This document shows, piece after piece, positions 41,801 to 51,698 of a stretch of 64,000 bases of DNA; position 1 is the first letter of the stretch, and each line of letters starts with the position of its first letter. The position numbers were made by a program, and so were the translations under genes. This stretch comes from Geothrix sp. 21YS21S-4 (GTDB taxonomy: Bacteria > Acidobacteriota > Holophagae > Holophagales > Holophagaceae). The stretch lies in assembly GCF_030845995.1 (NCBI RefSeq), contig NZ_CP132719.1, positions 1,426,001 through 1,490,000 of the forward strand, read 5' to 3'. Under the pieces are notes generated by a model. The model ran no database searches. It was not told the origin of the DNA and saw nothing but the letters and a program-made list of their open reading frames with translations.

Positions 41801-44083
41801 ATGCATCGATTCCCGCGAAAATGCCTCGCCCTTTTCGCATCCCTCGCCGTGGGCCTCGGTCTGATGACGGGATGCCACTCGAGTTCCCATCCAGCCAAGG
41901 ATGCGGACGCGAGATTGTCCGCCCTGGCGGTATCGGCGGGGATGCTGACTCCCGCCTTCGACGCCTCCGTCACCTCGTACTCCCTGACCGTGGCCGCCTC
42001 GGTGACCAGCACGACGGTCACGCCCACCGTCCAGAGTTCGCGGTCGACGGTAACGGTGAAGGGAACGGGCGTCGCCAGCGGTTCCGCATCGGGCGCCCTG
42101 GCGCTGATCGTGGGGGACAACCTCATTCCGGTGGTGGTCACCGCCGAAAGCGGCGCGACGAAGACCTATACGGTCAACGTGAAGGTCGTCCAGGACGCCG
42201 ACGCCAGCATGGTGGGGCTATCTCCGTCGACCGGCCTCCTGACGCCGGCCTTCGACTCCGATGTGCACGCCTACACCGTGGATCTCTATTCGGGCCCCTC
42301 CAGCCTCACGATCCGGCCGATGCTGGCCAGCGCGAAGGCGACCGTGACGGTGAACGGCGTTCCCGTCGCCAGCGGCGCCACTTCCGCCGCGATTCCCTTG
42401 TCCGTGGGCCAGACACCGATCCAGGTCGTGGTGACTGCCGAAAACGGTTCCAGCGTGACGACGACGGTCACCGTCATCAAGCGGACGCCCTCCACCCCCG
42501 TCTGGGTGCTGGACTCCTCCAACGGCAGTCCGGTCCCCGGCACCATGCTGAGCGTGCTGGATTCCGCGGGAAAGATGCTGGAGAGCTGCATTCCCGTGGG
42601 CGCCAAGGGCACCGTGACCCTCGGGCTCGATCCCACCAAGAAATACATCCTTCGCGCCAAGGGGACGGGTTCCGCCCAGGCCTCCTTCGTGAATTTCGAC
42701 CCCAGTAAGGAATCCTCCGCGAACCTCTACTGCCACCCCCTGGGCATGATCAACTTCCCCGCGGAGGCGCCCCAGATCACCCAGCTCTCGTACAGCGCCG
42801 ACGGAACCACCTGGACGCCGGTCTCCAACAACCAGATCACCGACACCCTGGCGCACATCGCGTACCTGAAGGTGACGGCCATCGGAAAGGCCGGGATCAG
42901 TTCCACGGCCTGGTCCGGATTCGGGATCGGCACCAACGTCGATCGCCCTGCCTGGGCGTGGGATTACGTGCCCGCCTCCGCGATCGATGAGAATTCCGTC
43001 GCCACCCAGGTGGAGGGCCTCCCCTACTACCAGAGCACCTCCGAATTCGCGCTCACCCTCAACAACTTCCTTGCGGGGAACTCCCACTACATCGACGTGG
43101 TGGCCTACGACGTGGCGAACAACCGCACCGAGCAGCGGGTCTACATCACCGTGAATGACGCCGTGACCTACGCGGCCGATCCCGACATCTCGGCGGTGGC
43201 GCCCTCGGCCATGATCGTCCAGCTCGGGACCTACGGCCTCACCCGCGACGTCTTTGCCGTCACGCCCGTCGACCAGAAGAACATCACCTACTCCGCGATC
43301 ATCCAGTTCAACGTGGGTTCCGGCGCCTCGGCTCCGGGCATCCGCGGATTCGAGGTCTACCGTTCCGCGGACGGGACGAACTTCAAGAAAGTGGTGACGA
43401 ACCTGTACGGCACCCTCTACAAGGGCAGCAGCGGCGTCTACAGCTGCTATGACCTGGATCCCTCCCTGCAGGAGGGCGTCACCTACACCTACAAAGTCAA
43501 AGCCTTCAACGGGAACCTGACCAGCAACGGCGGTTATACGCCGGAATCGGTGCTCGTGGCGGCCCAGTATCTGCCGCCCTACACCGTAAGCCTCGCCGCG
43601 CCGGCCACCTACGCCGTCAGCCAGAGCCGGCAGCCCACCTTCAAGTTCGGGATCTCCAATCCGGCCCTCTTCGATCCGGCGGTCTCCGATTACTTCCGCT
43701 TCTACCTCTTCATCAAGGACAAGGTGGGCACCTCGATCTATGGCCAGGCCTACCGCTACAACTTCCTGACCGCGAAATTCGAAAAGCTGGTGGGCGCCAG
43801 CTATGTGGACGCGACTTCCGAAGTGTCCATCAGCGCCGATCACGCGACCGTCAGCATCATCTACCCGAATGCCACTACCCTCATGCCCGGCATCACCTAC
43901 GAGTGGAGCATCTTCGGCACGAAGGGGAGCGCCAGCTATTCCACCTCCGACGCGTCCTCCTTCCTGAAGTACTACGGGACGGATACCGCGGGACGGGCCC
44001 TGTCGTACGGCAGCACGTACGAGAAGAGCTACGGCGCCATCAACGGCTTCTTCACGCTGACCATCGATCCCAATGCCCAGTAG
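41801..44083 (+). CDS. lipoprotein with two cadherin-like beta-sandwich domains
   Basis: The 760-residue exported product has a lipoprotein signal (LGLMTGC, Cys25). Two repeats of the cadherin-like beta-sandwich type follow at about 35-118 and 119-205: DARLSALAVSAGMLTPAFDASVTSYSLTV, IPVVVTAESGATKTYTVNV and ASMVGLSPSTGLLTPAFDSDVHAYTV. Further on there is a prolonged beta-rich region, including a fibronectin type III-like piece (about 500-590: SAPGIRGFEVYRSADGTNF...). It is probably a surface adhesin or scaffold. It shares an operon with the subtilisin-like protease that begins ten bases after its stop. Confidence 0.8.
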   Translation: MHRFPRKCLALFASLAVGLGLMTGCHSSSHPAKDADARLSALAVSAGMLTPAFDASVTSYSLTVAASVTSTTVTPTVQSSRSTVTVKGTGVASGSASGALALIVGDNLIPVVVTAESGATKTYTVNVKVVQDADASMVGLSPSTGLLTPAFDSDVHAYTVDLYSGPSSLTIRPMLASAKATVTVNGVPVASGATSAAIPLSVGQTPIQVVVTAENGSSVTTTVTVIKRTPSTPVWVLDSSNGSPVPGTMLSVLDSAGKMLESCIPVGAKGTVTLGLDPTKKYILRAKGTGSAQASFVNFDPSKESSANLYCHPLGMINFPAEAPQITQLSYSADGTTWTPVSNNQITDTLAHIAYLKVTAIGKAGISSTAWSGFGIGTNVDRPAWAWDYVPASAIDENSVATQVEGLPYYQSTSEFALTLNNFLAGNSHYIDVVAYDVANNRTEQRVYITVNDAVTYAADPDISAVAPSAMIVQLGTYGLTRDVFAVTPVDQKNITYSAIIQFNVGSGASAPGIRGFEVYRSADGTNFKKVVTNLYGTLYKGSSGVYSCYDLDPSLQEGVTYTYKVKAFNGNLTSNGGYTPESVLVAAQYLPPYTVSLAAPATYAVSQSRQPTFKFGISNPALFDPAVSDYFRFYLFIKDKVGTSIYGQAYRYNFLTAKFEKLVGASYVDATSEVSISADHATVSIIYPNATTLMPGITYEWSIFGTKGSASYSTSDASSFLKYYGTDTAGRALSYGSTYEKSYGAINGFFTLTIDPNAQ

Positions 44084-44093
44084 AGAGGCGATC

Positions 44094-46193
44094 ATGAACA
44101 CACCACGCTTCGGGAGCCTCCTTCTCGCACTCGCCGCCAGCTTTGCGCTGATCGGCATCGGATGCGGTTCCCCATCTAAGACGGAGGCGGCGCGCGCGGT
44201 TCCCGCCGCCGTCTCCACTGCGCCCGCCGTGCAATACACCTTCTACAACCCGGCCTCCGAACAGGACCTCCGAAACGACACCGTCTACGGCTTTCTCATC
44301 GTGAAGACCTCGGCCACCTTCCGGGAGTCGCTGTTCGAGAGCCAAGGGCTCAAGGTGGCGGGCCGGTTCACCGCGAAAGGGTTCAACTATTACCACCTCC
44401 AGAAGGATGCCGGGCTCATGGAAGCCATGGACGACCTTCGGAAGATCTCCGGCATCCTCTACGTCGAGCCGGACGTGAGGCTGACGAAGGATTCCGGAAT
44501 CGTCTACGACAACCCCGATCCCCGCGCCCTCAGCGAGGAGTATTCCCTCGCCCTCACGCAGTGCAAGCAGGCCTGGACGACCTACGGCTTCGGCGCGAAC
44601 CGGCCCACCACCGTGGACATCGATACCGGCGTGAATTTCGGCCATGAGGATCTGACCGGGATCGTGACGCACGCCTTCTCGTGGTACGACCTCGACAACG
44701 GCGGCGCGCTCATCGACGGGTCCGACGATCCCACGGTCCAGCCGCTGGATTACCTCGGGACCGCGCGGACGAGCACCGACGGCGCCGGTCACGGGACCCA
44801 TACGGCCGGCACCCTCGCCGCCCGGGGCAACAACGGAAAGGGCGTCGCGGGCGTCTGTTGGAACGTGGATCTCGTTAGCTACAAGGGGCTCTCGGACGCC
44901 GGCTCGGGAGGCACGTGGGCCATCTACGGTTCGCTCTACCACTTGATCCAGTGGAAGGCGGCGCACTACCCCCACACCATCGCCGTCAACATGTCCCTGG
45001 GCGGAAGCAGCGCCTCCCAGTTCGCCATCGACATGGTGGAGCAGTGCGTCGAGAACAACGTCGTCATCGTCGCTTCGATGGGCAACACCGGTCAGAGCCT
45101 GGCCCAGTACCCGGCGGGCTACGCCGGCGTGGTCGCCGTGGGCGCCACCAACGGCCAGGACAAGAAAGTCCACTTCTCCACGTCCGGACGCAACATTTCC
45201 GTGTGCGCCCCCGGTTACGACATCATCTCCACCTATATCGGATCCACTACGGAGTACGAGTCCGACTCGGGGACCTCCATGTCGGCGCCCTTCGTGACGG
45301 GGCTGGTGAACTACATGCTCACCTTCGCTCCCGACCTGAATCCCGCCCAGATCAAGACCTATCTGGAAGCGAATGCCGACTTCATCGAAGGCGCGACGGG
45401 CTACACCGAAGGCACCGGCTGGGGGCGTGTCAACGTGCTGAAGACCATCGCCGCCGTGGTGGCCGATGTGAACGCGCACACCACGCCCGCGTCCAACTAC
45501 GTCAATGCGCCCCTGAAGGTGAAGGTCCTGAATACCTTCCAGGGCTCCACCAGCCCCTTCTCCGGAGTGGCCACCTACCTCTACCAGTGCGATTCCGCCG
45601 GTGCCATTTCCAATTACGTGGCCAGCAGCCTGACGGTGGCGGGAAGCGTCACTGGCGAGGACGGCGTGGCCTTCTTCAATCTGCTTCGACCCGGCTACTA
45701 CGTCGTCAAGACCTACTACGGGAGCACCGCAGGCAGCAGCAGCGTCTTCCAGGTCCAGGCGGGACAATCCATCCCCGTCCAGACCATCAACTACGCGCTG
45801 CCGCTGTACTACATCCAGACCTTCCCCACCGCCGCCGGCGGCACGGCGGACGACATCATCACCCTCTACAACGCGGCCGGCGCCACGCTCACCACCTACG
45901 ACGTAGGCGCCCTCGACACCCTGGCGGTTGTCCTGCCGTCGGCCACCTACACCATCCGGATCACGACCTACGGGGGCTTCTACGGGGAATACGCCCTGTG
46001 GATGGGGCCGGCCCTTCACGCCACGCCCGCTCCCAACACGTTCGCGACGGTCAACACCGGCGCGGGAGAGGTTCTCGGGAGCCAGAGCCATGTGAAGGCC
46101 ACGCCCCAGGCCATCGGCCTGAACACGCTGGTCTACGGCAAGACGACCTCCGGCGCCACGGCGGGGGATTTCTACGCCGTGGTCATTCCCTAG
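44094..46193 (+). CDS. subtilisin-like serine protease (S8), exported
   Basis: A 699-residue protease with a hydrophobic signal (LLLALAASFALIGIGCGS, lipobox imperfect), an inhibitor-like prodomain (about 50-130) and an S8 domain with Asp177 (DIDTGVNFGHEDL), His233 (GAGHGTHTAGT) and Ser395 (DSGTSMSAPFVTG). The triad is complete. The region after about residue 470 holds beta-rich domains of unknown fold (VKVLNTFQGSTSPFSG, then TYTIRITTYGGFYG). RBS GAGAGG before the ATG. It follows the lipoprotein by ten bases, so lipoprotein and protease are cotranslated; the protease may process its partner or other surface proteins. Confidence 0.88.
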   Translation: MNTPRFGSLLLALAASFALIGIGCGSPSKTEAARAVPAAVSTAPAVQYTFYNPASEQDLRNDTVYGFLIVKTSATFRESLFESQGLKVAGRFTAKGFNYYHLQKDAGLMEAMDDLRKISGILYVEPDVRLTKDSGIVYDNPDPRALSEEYSLALTQCKQAWTTYGFGANRPTTVDIDTGVNFGHEDLTGIVTHAFSWYDLDNGGALIDGSDDPTVQPLDYLGTARTSTDGAGHGTHTAGTLAARGNNGKGVAGVCWNVDLVSYKGLSDAGSGGTWAIYGSLYHLIQWKAAHYPHTIAVNMSLGGSSASQFAIDMVEQCVENNVVIVASMGNTGQSLAQYPAGYAGVVAVGATNGQDKKVHFSTSGRNISVCAPGYDIISTYIGSTTEYESDSGTSMSAPFVTGLVNYMLTFAPDLNPAQIKTYLEANADFIEGATGYTEGTGWGRVNVLKTIAAVVADVNAHTTPASNYVNAPLKVKVLNTFQGSTSPFSGVATYLYQCDSAGAISNYVASSLTVAGSVTGEDGVAFFNLLRPGYYVVKTYYGSTAGSSSVFQVQAGQSIPVQTINYALPLYYIQTFPTAAGGTADDIITLYNAAGATLTTYDVGALDTLAVVLPSATYTIRITTYGGFYGEYALWMGPALHATPAPNTFATVNTGAGEVLGSQSHVKATPQAIGLNTLVYGKTTSGATAGDFYAVVIP

Positions 46194-46209
46194 CGCGTCG
46201 GGTTCCGGG

Positions 46210-46243
46210 AGGGGAGGCGAGGCCGAAGCGCCGCGCCTCCCCT
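46210..46243 (+). terminator. hairpin after the protease gene
   Basis: GGGGAGGCG (46211-46219) pairs with CGCCTCCCC (46234-46242) after the protease stop codon, extendable by one A-T pair; the following TTCGCATTTG is only weakly T-rich. Possibly a terminator within the operon, before the small exported gene. Confidence 0.6.
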
Positions 46244-46271
46244 TCGCATTTGCTTCGGCAGAAAGGCATCC

Positions 46272-46832
46272 GTGAAAGTGCTTCCAGGGCTTCTTTCCCT
46301 CATGGTTCTCCTGGCGGCCGTCCCTGGCCACGCAGGCCCGCCCGTGCTCGACCTGCGGCAGGTGGAAGAATTCAAGGTTCCCTCCGATTCCTTCCCGTCT
46401 TTCCACCTGCGTTTCCTGGCCGGCCATCCGGTCCTGTTCACCTTCCGGGCAGGCATCCCCGTCCTCCAGGATCCGGAAGCTCTCGCCATTCCGGAGAAAA
46501 TGTCCGCTCTCTGCACCCTGAGGGCGGAAGATGCGAGGCCCCGCCGGCGAGCGAAACGCGTCCGGTGGGGGGTGCTGAAAGCGCTTCTGCTGAGCGATTT
46601 TCCCCCGATCGGGAAGGGGAACGCCTTCTTTGCCGGCGCGGTGGTTCGCGGTGCGGATTCCCACCGGCGGGAATTCGTCCCGGGCGAAGGCAAAGACAGG
46701 ATCGCCCTGGAATCGGGAACTCCGCTTCCCCCCGGGCCCGCCCTGATCCTGGGCCATCTCGACGAAACCCGGGCGTCCAGCTCCAACCGGCTGGAACCCT
46801 ACCTCGTCGTCGGAGCGTGGATCAGCCTCTGA
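46272..46832 (+). CDS. hypothetical exported protein (186 aa)
   Basis: The product has a Sec signal peptide (LLSLMVLLAAVPGHAGP) and a mature part including FHLRFLAGHPVLFTFRAGIPVL and ALCTLRAEDARPRRRAKR. I recognise no family. It starts at a GTG with AAAGG five bases upstream and lies about 80 bases after the protease, past a possible terminator, so it could be a third member of the exported-protein operon. It converges on rarA. Confidence 0.65.
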   Translation: MKVLPGLLSLMVLLAAVPGHAGPPVLDLRQVEEFKVPSDSFPSFHLRFLAGHPVLFTFRAGIPVLQDPEALAIPEKMSALCTLRAEDARPRRRAKRVRWGVLKALLLSDFPPIGKGNAFFAGAVVRGADSHRREFVPGEGKDRIALESGTPLPPGPALILGHLDETRASSSNRLEPYLVVGAWISL

Positions 46833-46839
46833 TCCGGTC

Positions 46840-48228
46840 TCACAGCGGCTTCGCTTCCAGCTTCCGCGCCAGGCTGAACTTCCCCTGCGCCAGTTTGGCC
46901 ACGGCGCGGGCAAGGGCTTCGCGGCTGCAGGCCAGCTCGGCGCTCCAGGCTTCCAGTGGCAACTCGCCCCCTTCGGGGTGCTCCTCGATCCACGTTTCCC
47001 ATCGCCCAGCGAGGGCCGCCGCCTCGGGCTCCTGGCGATCGCGCCAACTGCGCTCCTGGGGCCTGCGGGGCTCGTAGAAGGCCTGGCTCCGCAGGCGGTC
47101 GGGGAGGAAGGCCTGTTCGCGGTCGTAGTCGTTGTGGGAGTAGTGGTAGCCCGTGCCCATGCCCGCCTTCCGGGCGGTGGAGGTGTGCGAGTCGCGGATG
47201 GCTTCGGGAATGGGGGCGTCCTCCGCGGCGAGGGCGGCGTCGATGCCCATGACGGTGGCGTTGCTCTTGGCGGCGTTGGCCACGTAGATGACCGCCTGGG
47301 CCAGGGGGATGCGGGCCTCGGGCCACCCGATCTGCTCCACCGCGCGGCTGGCGGCTTCCGCCAGGATGAAGGCCTGGGGATCGGCGTTCCCGACGTCCTC
47401 GGCGGCGCACACCATCAGGCGGCGGGCGATGAAGCGGGGATCCTCCCCGCCGCGGATCATGCGGCTGAGGTAGTAGAGCGCGGCGTCGGCGTCGGAGCCC
47501 CGCAGGCTCTTCTGGAACGCGCTGGCCAAGTCGTAGTGGCCATCGGCGCGGTCGAACATCATCCGGCCGCCCAGGGCGCCCTGGAGAGATTCCAGGTCCG
47601 CATCCGGCATTTCCATCCAGGTCTCCAACCCGGACAGCGCGGCCCGGAGGTCGCCCCCCGCCCAGTGGGACAGCCATTCGAAGACCTCGGGCGGTTCCGG
47701 CTCGCCGTCCCGTTCCTTCGCCCAGGCCCGCGCGAGCACGCGCTGGATGTGGGCGGGCTCCAGGCCCTTGAGGGCGATGAGCTGGCAGCGGCTGCGGAGC
47801 GCGGGATTCAGGTAGAACGCCGGGTTCTCCGTGGTGGCCCCGATGAGGACGGCTTCGCCGCGCTCCAGGAAGGGCAGCAGGATGTCCTGTTGGGCGCGGT
47901 TGAAGCGGTGGATCTCATCCAGGAATACGACCGGCGGGACGCCCCGGAATAGGGGCATGTCCCGGCTTTCCTGGAGGAACTTCTTCAGTTCCGCCGCGCT
48001 CCCGCCGACGCCCGAGAATTCCCGAAAGGTGTGACCCGTGGCCTCCGCCAGGATGCGGGCCAGCGTGGTCTTGCCCGTTCCGGGCGGTCCCCACAGCACC
48101 ATGGATGGGAGGCGGCCCCCGGCGGTGAGGCGGGTCAGCCCTCCTTTGGGGCCGAGCAGGTGCTCCTGGCCCACCACCTCGTCGAGGGTCGTGGGGCGCA
48201 GGCGCTCGGGAAGGGGGGCGTGGGACAT
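46840..48228 (-). CDS. rarA: RarA/MgsA replication-recombination AAA ATPase
   Basis: RarA acts at stalled replication forks. The 462-residue protein has [19 protein letters not shown], Walker A GPPGTGKT (47-54), Walker [42 protein letters not shown] (sensor 1) and the C-terminal helical part with [26 protein letters not shown]. Length and motifs are standard. It diverges from alaX. Confidence 0.94.
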   Translation of the reverse strand: MSHAPLPERLRPTTLDEVVGQEHLLGPKGGLTRLTAGGRLPSMVLWGPPGTGKTTLARILAEATGHTFREFSGVGGSAAELKKFLQESRDMPLFRGVPPVVFLDEIHRFNRAQQDILLPFLERGEAVLIGATTENPAFYLNPALRSRCQLIALKGLEPAHIQRVLARAWAKERDGEPEPPEVFEWLSHWAGGDLRAALSGLETWMEMPDADLESLQGALGGRMMFDRADGHYDLASAFQKSLRGSDADAALYYLSRMIRGGEDPRFIARRLMVCAAEDVGNADPQAFILAEAASRAVEQIGWPEARIPLAQAVIYVANAAKSNATVMGIDAALAAEDAPIPEAIRDSHTSTARKAGMGTGYHYSHNDYDREQAFLPDRLRSQAFYEPRRPQERSWRDRQEPEAAALAGRWETWIEEHPEGGELPLEAWSAELACSREALARAVAKLAQGKFSLARKLEAKPL

Positions 48229-48272
48229 GGCGGACCGGCCTTCCAGACTAGCCGCTGTGCTAGGCTCCCGGG

Positions 48273-49469
48273 ATGATTCCGGCCTACGAGCGCGACCCCT
48301 ACGCCACCGCCCTGGAGACCCGGGTACTGCGTACAGGAGAAGAAGAGGGTCGGCCCTTCGCCATCCTGGAGGACAGCCTGCTGTACCCCGAAGGTGGCGG
48401 CCAGCCCGCAGACCGGGGGTCGCTGGGTGGGATTCCCGTCCTCGACGTGCAGAAGCGCGCGGGGGAAATCCGCCACTACCTGGCCGCTCCGGCGGTGGAG
48501 GGCGCGGTTTCCGTGGCCCTCGACTGGCCGAGGCGCTTCGACCACATGCAGCAGCATACGGGCCAGCACCTGCTCACGGCCGTGGCCCAGGATCGCTTCG
48601 GCTGGGGCACGACGGCCTTCCATCTGGGGCCGTCGGTGTGCGACATCGAACTGGACGCCGCGTCCATCGCCCCCGCCGACCTGGAGCGGCTGGAAGAGGC
48701 CGTGGCGGCGGAGATCCGGGCGGCCCGGGAGATCACGGCGCGGCGGGTGAGCCCTGAGGAATACGAGCGGGAAGCCGTCCGCTCCCGCGGCCTGCCCGAG
48801 GGCCACACCGGCGACATCCGCCTGGTGGGGATCGCGGGCCTGGACCTGAACACCTGCGGGGGGACGCACCTGCGCCACACGGGCGAGATCGAAGCCCTGA
48901 AGCTGCTGGGCACCGAACCGATCCGCGGCGGCACCCGCCTGTTCTACGTCGCGGGAGGCCGCGTCCGGCGGCGGCTGGGCGTTCATGAGGCCCGGAACGC
49001 GGCCCTCCGCACGCTCCTGGGCGCTCCGGATGACGGCCTCGGGGCCGCCCTCCAGGGCAAGCTGGACCAGCTGCTCGCCGCCGAGCGGCAGGGCCGGAAG
49101 CTGGAGGAGGAACTGGCCGGATTCCAGGCCGCGGACCTGGTTTCCCGGCCGGAAGCGATGGTGGAAGCCCACTTCGCGGGACGGGACATGGCCTTTCTCC
49201 AGAAACTGGCGCGACAGGTCCTCGCGGCGGATCCGGCCAAGGCCGTCTTCCTCACCGCGGAGACGGGCGGGGCGGCGATTTTCCTGCTGAGCGCGGGCGA
49301 GGCCGCTCCCCTCGACGTGCCCGCCGCTGGGAAGGCCGCTGCGGCGATCCTCGGCGCCAAGGGCGGCGGTTCGGGGAAGAGCTTCCAGGGCAAGGCCCCG
49401 GGCCTGGCCGGGCGGGAGGAGGCGCTGGCCGCGCTGCGGAAGGTGGGACAATCGGGGTCATGGAGCTGA
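48273..49469 (+). CDS. alanyl-tRNA editing protein (AlaX-type) with DHHA1 tail
   Basis: A free-standing editing factor that deacylates mischarged Ser- or Gly-tRNA-Ala. The 398-residue protein has a beta-barrel N-terminal part ([17 protein letters not shown]), the zinc motif H95-TGQ-H99 and C195-GGT-H199, matching HxxxH and CxxxH, and a C-terminal DHHA1-like part with [14 protein letters not shown]. The size and DHHA1 domain make it the long AlaX form. The last ten bases overlap the cysteine desulfurase start. Confidence 0.88.
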   Translation: MIPAYERDPYATALETRVLRTGEEEGRPFAILEDSLLYPEGGGQPADRGSLGGIPVLDVQKRAGEIRHYLAAPAVEGAVSVALDWPRRFDHMQQHTGQHLLTAVAQDRFGWGTTAFHLGPSVCDIELDAASIAPADLERLEEAVAAEIRAAREITARRVSPEEYEREAVRSRGLPEGHTGDIRLVGIAGLDLNTCGGTHLRHTGEIEALKLLGTEPIRGGTRLFYVAGGRVRRRLGVHEARNAALRTLLGAPDDGLGAALQGKLDQLLAAERQGRKLEEELAGFQAADLVSRPEAMVEAHFAGRDMAFLQKLARQVLAADPAKAVFLTAETGGAAIFLLSAGEAAPLDVPAAGKAAAAILGAKGGGSGKSFQGKAPGLAGREEALAALRKVGQSGSWS

Positions 49470-50605
49470 TCTACCTCGACCACAACGCCACCACCGCCCT
49501 GGATCCGCAGGTCTTCGAGGCCATGCGGCCGTGGTTCACCGAGCGCTTCGGAAACGCCAGCGCGGCCTACGCCCTGGGGCACCTGTCGGACGGCGCCGTG
49601 GTCGCGGCGCGGGAGCAGGCGGCGGCCCTGGTCGGCTGCGCGCCCGCGGAACTCGTGTTCACCTCGGGCGGCACGGAGAGCCTCAATCACGCTTTCAAAG
49701 GCGCGTGGGAGGCCTTTCCGACGAAGCGGCACCTCGTGACCACCGCCGTGGAACACCCCGCGGTGCGTGCGCTGGTGGCCTGGTGGAAGGCCCAGGGGGG
49801 CGAGACGACGGACGTGGGCGTGGATGGCGAGGGTCGCCTGGATCTGGATGCCCTGGAGGCCGCTGTGCGCCCTGATACCGCGCTGGTGGCGGTCATGGCC
49901 GCCAACAACGAATCCGGGGTTCTCTTCCCGGTGGCCGAAGCGGCAAGGCTGGCGAAAGCGAAGGGTGCCCTATTTTTGGTGGACGCCACCCAGGCCGCGG
50001 GGAAGATCTCCATCGACGCGGCCGCCTGGGGCGCGGATCTGCTCAGCCTCAGCGGCCACAAGTTCCACGGCCCCAAGGGCACGGGCCTGCTCATGATCCG
50101 CCGGGGCGTGCGCTTGAAACCCTTGATCCTGGGCGGCTCCCAGGAGCGGGGACGCCGCGGGGGAACGGAGAACGTCCCCGGAATCGTGGGACTCGGCCGC
50201 GCGGCGGAACTGGCGCAGGCCCGGTTGCCGGGGATGGACACCGTCCGCCGCCTGCGGGATGCGTTGGAGGCGCGGATCCTGGCGGAGATTCCGGACGCGC
50301 GGATCCACGGCGCCGGCGCCCAGCGGCTGCCCAACACCAGCCTCGTCGGATTCGCGGGGCTCGACGGGGAAGCCCTTCAGCTCAAGCTCGCCGAGCGGGG
50401 CATCTGCGTGTCCACCGGCAGCGCCTGCAGCACCGGCATGCGCGAGCCCAGCCACGTCCTCCGGGCGATGGGGATCCCCGACGTCTACGCCCAGGGCACC
50501 GTCCGCTTCAGCCTCGGCCTGGATGCGACCGAGGCGCAGATCGCCGTAGTTGCGGGGCTTCTCCCCGGGCTGGTGGCGGACCTGCGCGCGCTCGCCATTC
50601 GCTGA
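49460..50605 (+). CDS. cysteine desulfurase (NifS/IscS-like)
   Basis: A pyridoxal-phosphate enzyme delivering sulfur for Fe-S clusters or tRNA thiolation. Seen are YLDHNATTALDPQV, TSGGTESLNHAF, SGHKFHGPKGTG (Lys201 for PLP), GRRGGTENVPGIVGLGRA and STGSACSTGMREPSHVL (Cys323, active-site). At 381 residues it is of the NifS/IscS-1 type. It overlaps the alaX 3' end by ten bases, so the two are likely cotranslated. No iscU/sufU or tRNA thiolase is adjacent. Confidence 0.93.
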   Translation: MELIYLDHNATTALDPQVFEAMRPWFTERFGNASAAYALGHLSDGAVVAAREQAAALVGCAPAELVFTSGGTESLNHAFKGAWEAFPTKRHLVTTAVEHPAVRALVAWWKAQGGETTDVGVDGEGRLDLDALEAAVRPDTALVAVMAANNESGVLFPVAEAARLAKAKGALFLVDATQAAGKISIDAAAWGADLLSLSGHKFHGPKGTGLLMIRRGVRLKPLILGGSQERGRRGGTENVPGIVGLGRAAELAQARLPGMDTVRRLRDALEARILAEIPDARIHGAGAQRLPNTSLVGFAGLDGEALQLKLAERGICVSTGSACSTGMREPSHVLRAMGIPDVYAQGTVRFSLGLDATEAQIAVVAGLLPGLVADLRALAIR

Positions 50606-50648
50606 GGCGACGGGAAGAAAGGAAACACCGTTAGCTGATAAAGCATTC

Positions 50649-50686
50649 TCTTTGGCTTGTCTTGGTGCCTTGGTGGTGAATCGGTT
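50649..50686. repeat. CGCCAAG-type intergenic repeat, single unit
   Basis: TTTGGCTTGTCTTGGTGCCTTGGTGGTGAATCGG matches, as its reverse complement, the TCACCACCAAGGCACCAAGACAAGCC form of the repeat seen at 31050-31122. It lies in the 89 bases between the convergent cysteine desulfurase and hydrolase genes. Confidence 0.7.
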
Positions 50687-50694
50687 CTCTTCTT

Positions 50695-51669
50695 TCACTG
50701 GCTGAGCAGTTCCTTTGCGTAATGCGCCACGGCGTAGGGCAGCCAGCGGCGGCCGGGAAGATCCCGGCTGAGGTAGCCCATGTGTCCGCCCTGCGCTTCG
50801 AGATGGAGGTGCACCGCCGGCGGGAGATCTGCTTGGGCGACGTGCTGCCAGGGGATGAAGGGATCGTCCTTCGCCGCGAGGATGACGGTGGGCACGGTGA
50901 TCTTCGACAGGTGGGGGCGCGCCGAGCATTGGGCGTAGTAATCGTCGGCGTCCCGGAAGCCTGCAGCGCGGGTGGTGTAGGCGTCGTCGAACTGCCGGAG
51001 GCTCATGAGAGGGCCCGTGCGGTAGGCGTCGGGGATGAGTCCATCCTCCAGGCGTTGCCGGATGGCGGCCCGGCAGCGCCGGATGAAGCGCAGTTCATAG
51101 AGGCGGCTGAGCCCGGCGTGGATGGTGCGGGAGCAGGCGGCGAGATCCACCGGCGGATTCACGGCGATGGCGGCGTCGGGCTGCGCGGCGGGTGCGGGCA
51201 GGCCGCCGCCGAGGTTGAGCAGCAGGGCGTTGGCGGAGAGGGAGTAGGCGATGGCCAGTTGGCGCAGGTCCGGATGCCGTTCGCGCGCGGCGGCGAAGGC
51301 GGCGCCCAGATCGTCGCCCGATCCGCTGTGGTAGGGCCGCTTCGCGAGGCCCCGTCCCGCGCCGCAGCCGCGGTGGTTCACGGTCCACACGTGGTGCCCC
51401 GCTTCCCGCGCGATGGCGACCGTGCGGCGCACGTAGTGGGCCTGATCGTCCCCGCCCAGGCCGTGGAATACCAGAACGAGGACGCCCGTCTCTCCCGGAT
51501 AGTGGCGCCCCGCGAGTTCATCTCCGTCGGGTAGCGCGATCCGGAACGGGGTGGAGGGATGGGCTGGCGGTTCGCCCGGAAGGTAGTTCCCCAGGATCGT
51601 TTGCAGATGTCCCGAAGCCGCCCACCAGGGCGCGCGGCAGGGCAGGGGCGGGGGAGCGGGCGGACGCAT
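50695..51669 (-). CDS. YheT-like alpha/beta hydrolase
   Basis: The 324-residue protein follows the YheT/EMB8 pattern: PWWAASGHLQTILGNYLP near the start, LVLVFHGLGGDDQAHYVRR (oxyanion loop), WTVNHRGCGAGRGLAKRPYHSGSGDDLGAAFAAA, and VILAAKDDPFIPW with a final GGHMGYLSRD carrying the Asp and His. The nucleophile elbow, AYSLSANALLLNLGG, keeps the Ser but lacks the usual glycines (family form GFSLGGN). Its substrate is unknown. Confidence 0.82.
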   Translation of the reverse strand: MRPPAPPPLPCRAPWWAASGHLQTILGNYLPGEPPAHPSTPFRIALPDGDELAGRHYPGETGVLVLVFHGLGGDDQAHYVRRTVAIAREAGHHVWTVNHRGCGAGRGLAKRPYHSGSGDDLGAAFAAARERHPDLRQLAIAYSLSANALLLNLGGGLPAPAAQPDAAIAVNPPVDLAACSRTIHAGLSRLYELRFIRRCRAAIRQRLEDGLIPDAYRTGPLMSLRQFDDAYTTRAAGFRDADDYYAQCSARPHLSKITVPTVILAAKDDPFIPWQHVAQADLPPAVHLHLEAQGGHMGYLSRDLPGRRWLPYAVAHYAKELLSQ

Positions 51670-51698
51670 CCCTCCAGTGTGGCCCAGGGAGAAGAGGC

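Noticed and set aside
44052-46913. Minus-strand open frame of 953 codons opposite the S8 protease.
   Set aside because: Shadow of a GC-rich gene; the protease on the plus strand has an intact catalytic triad and signal peptide.
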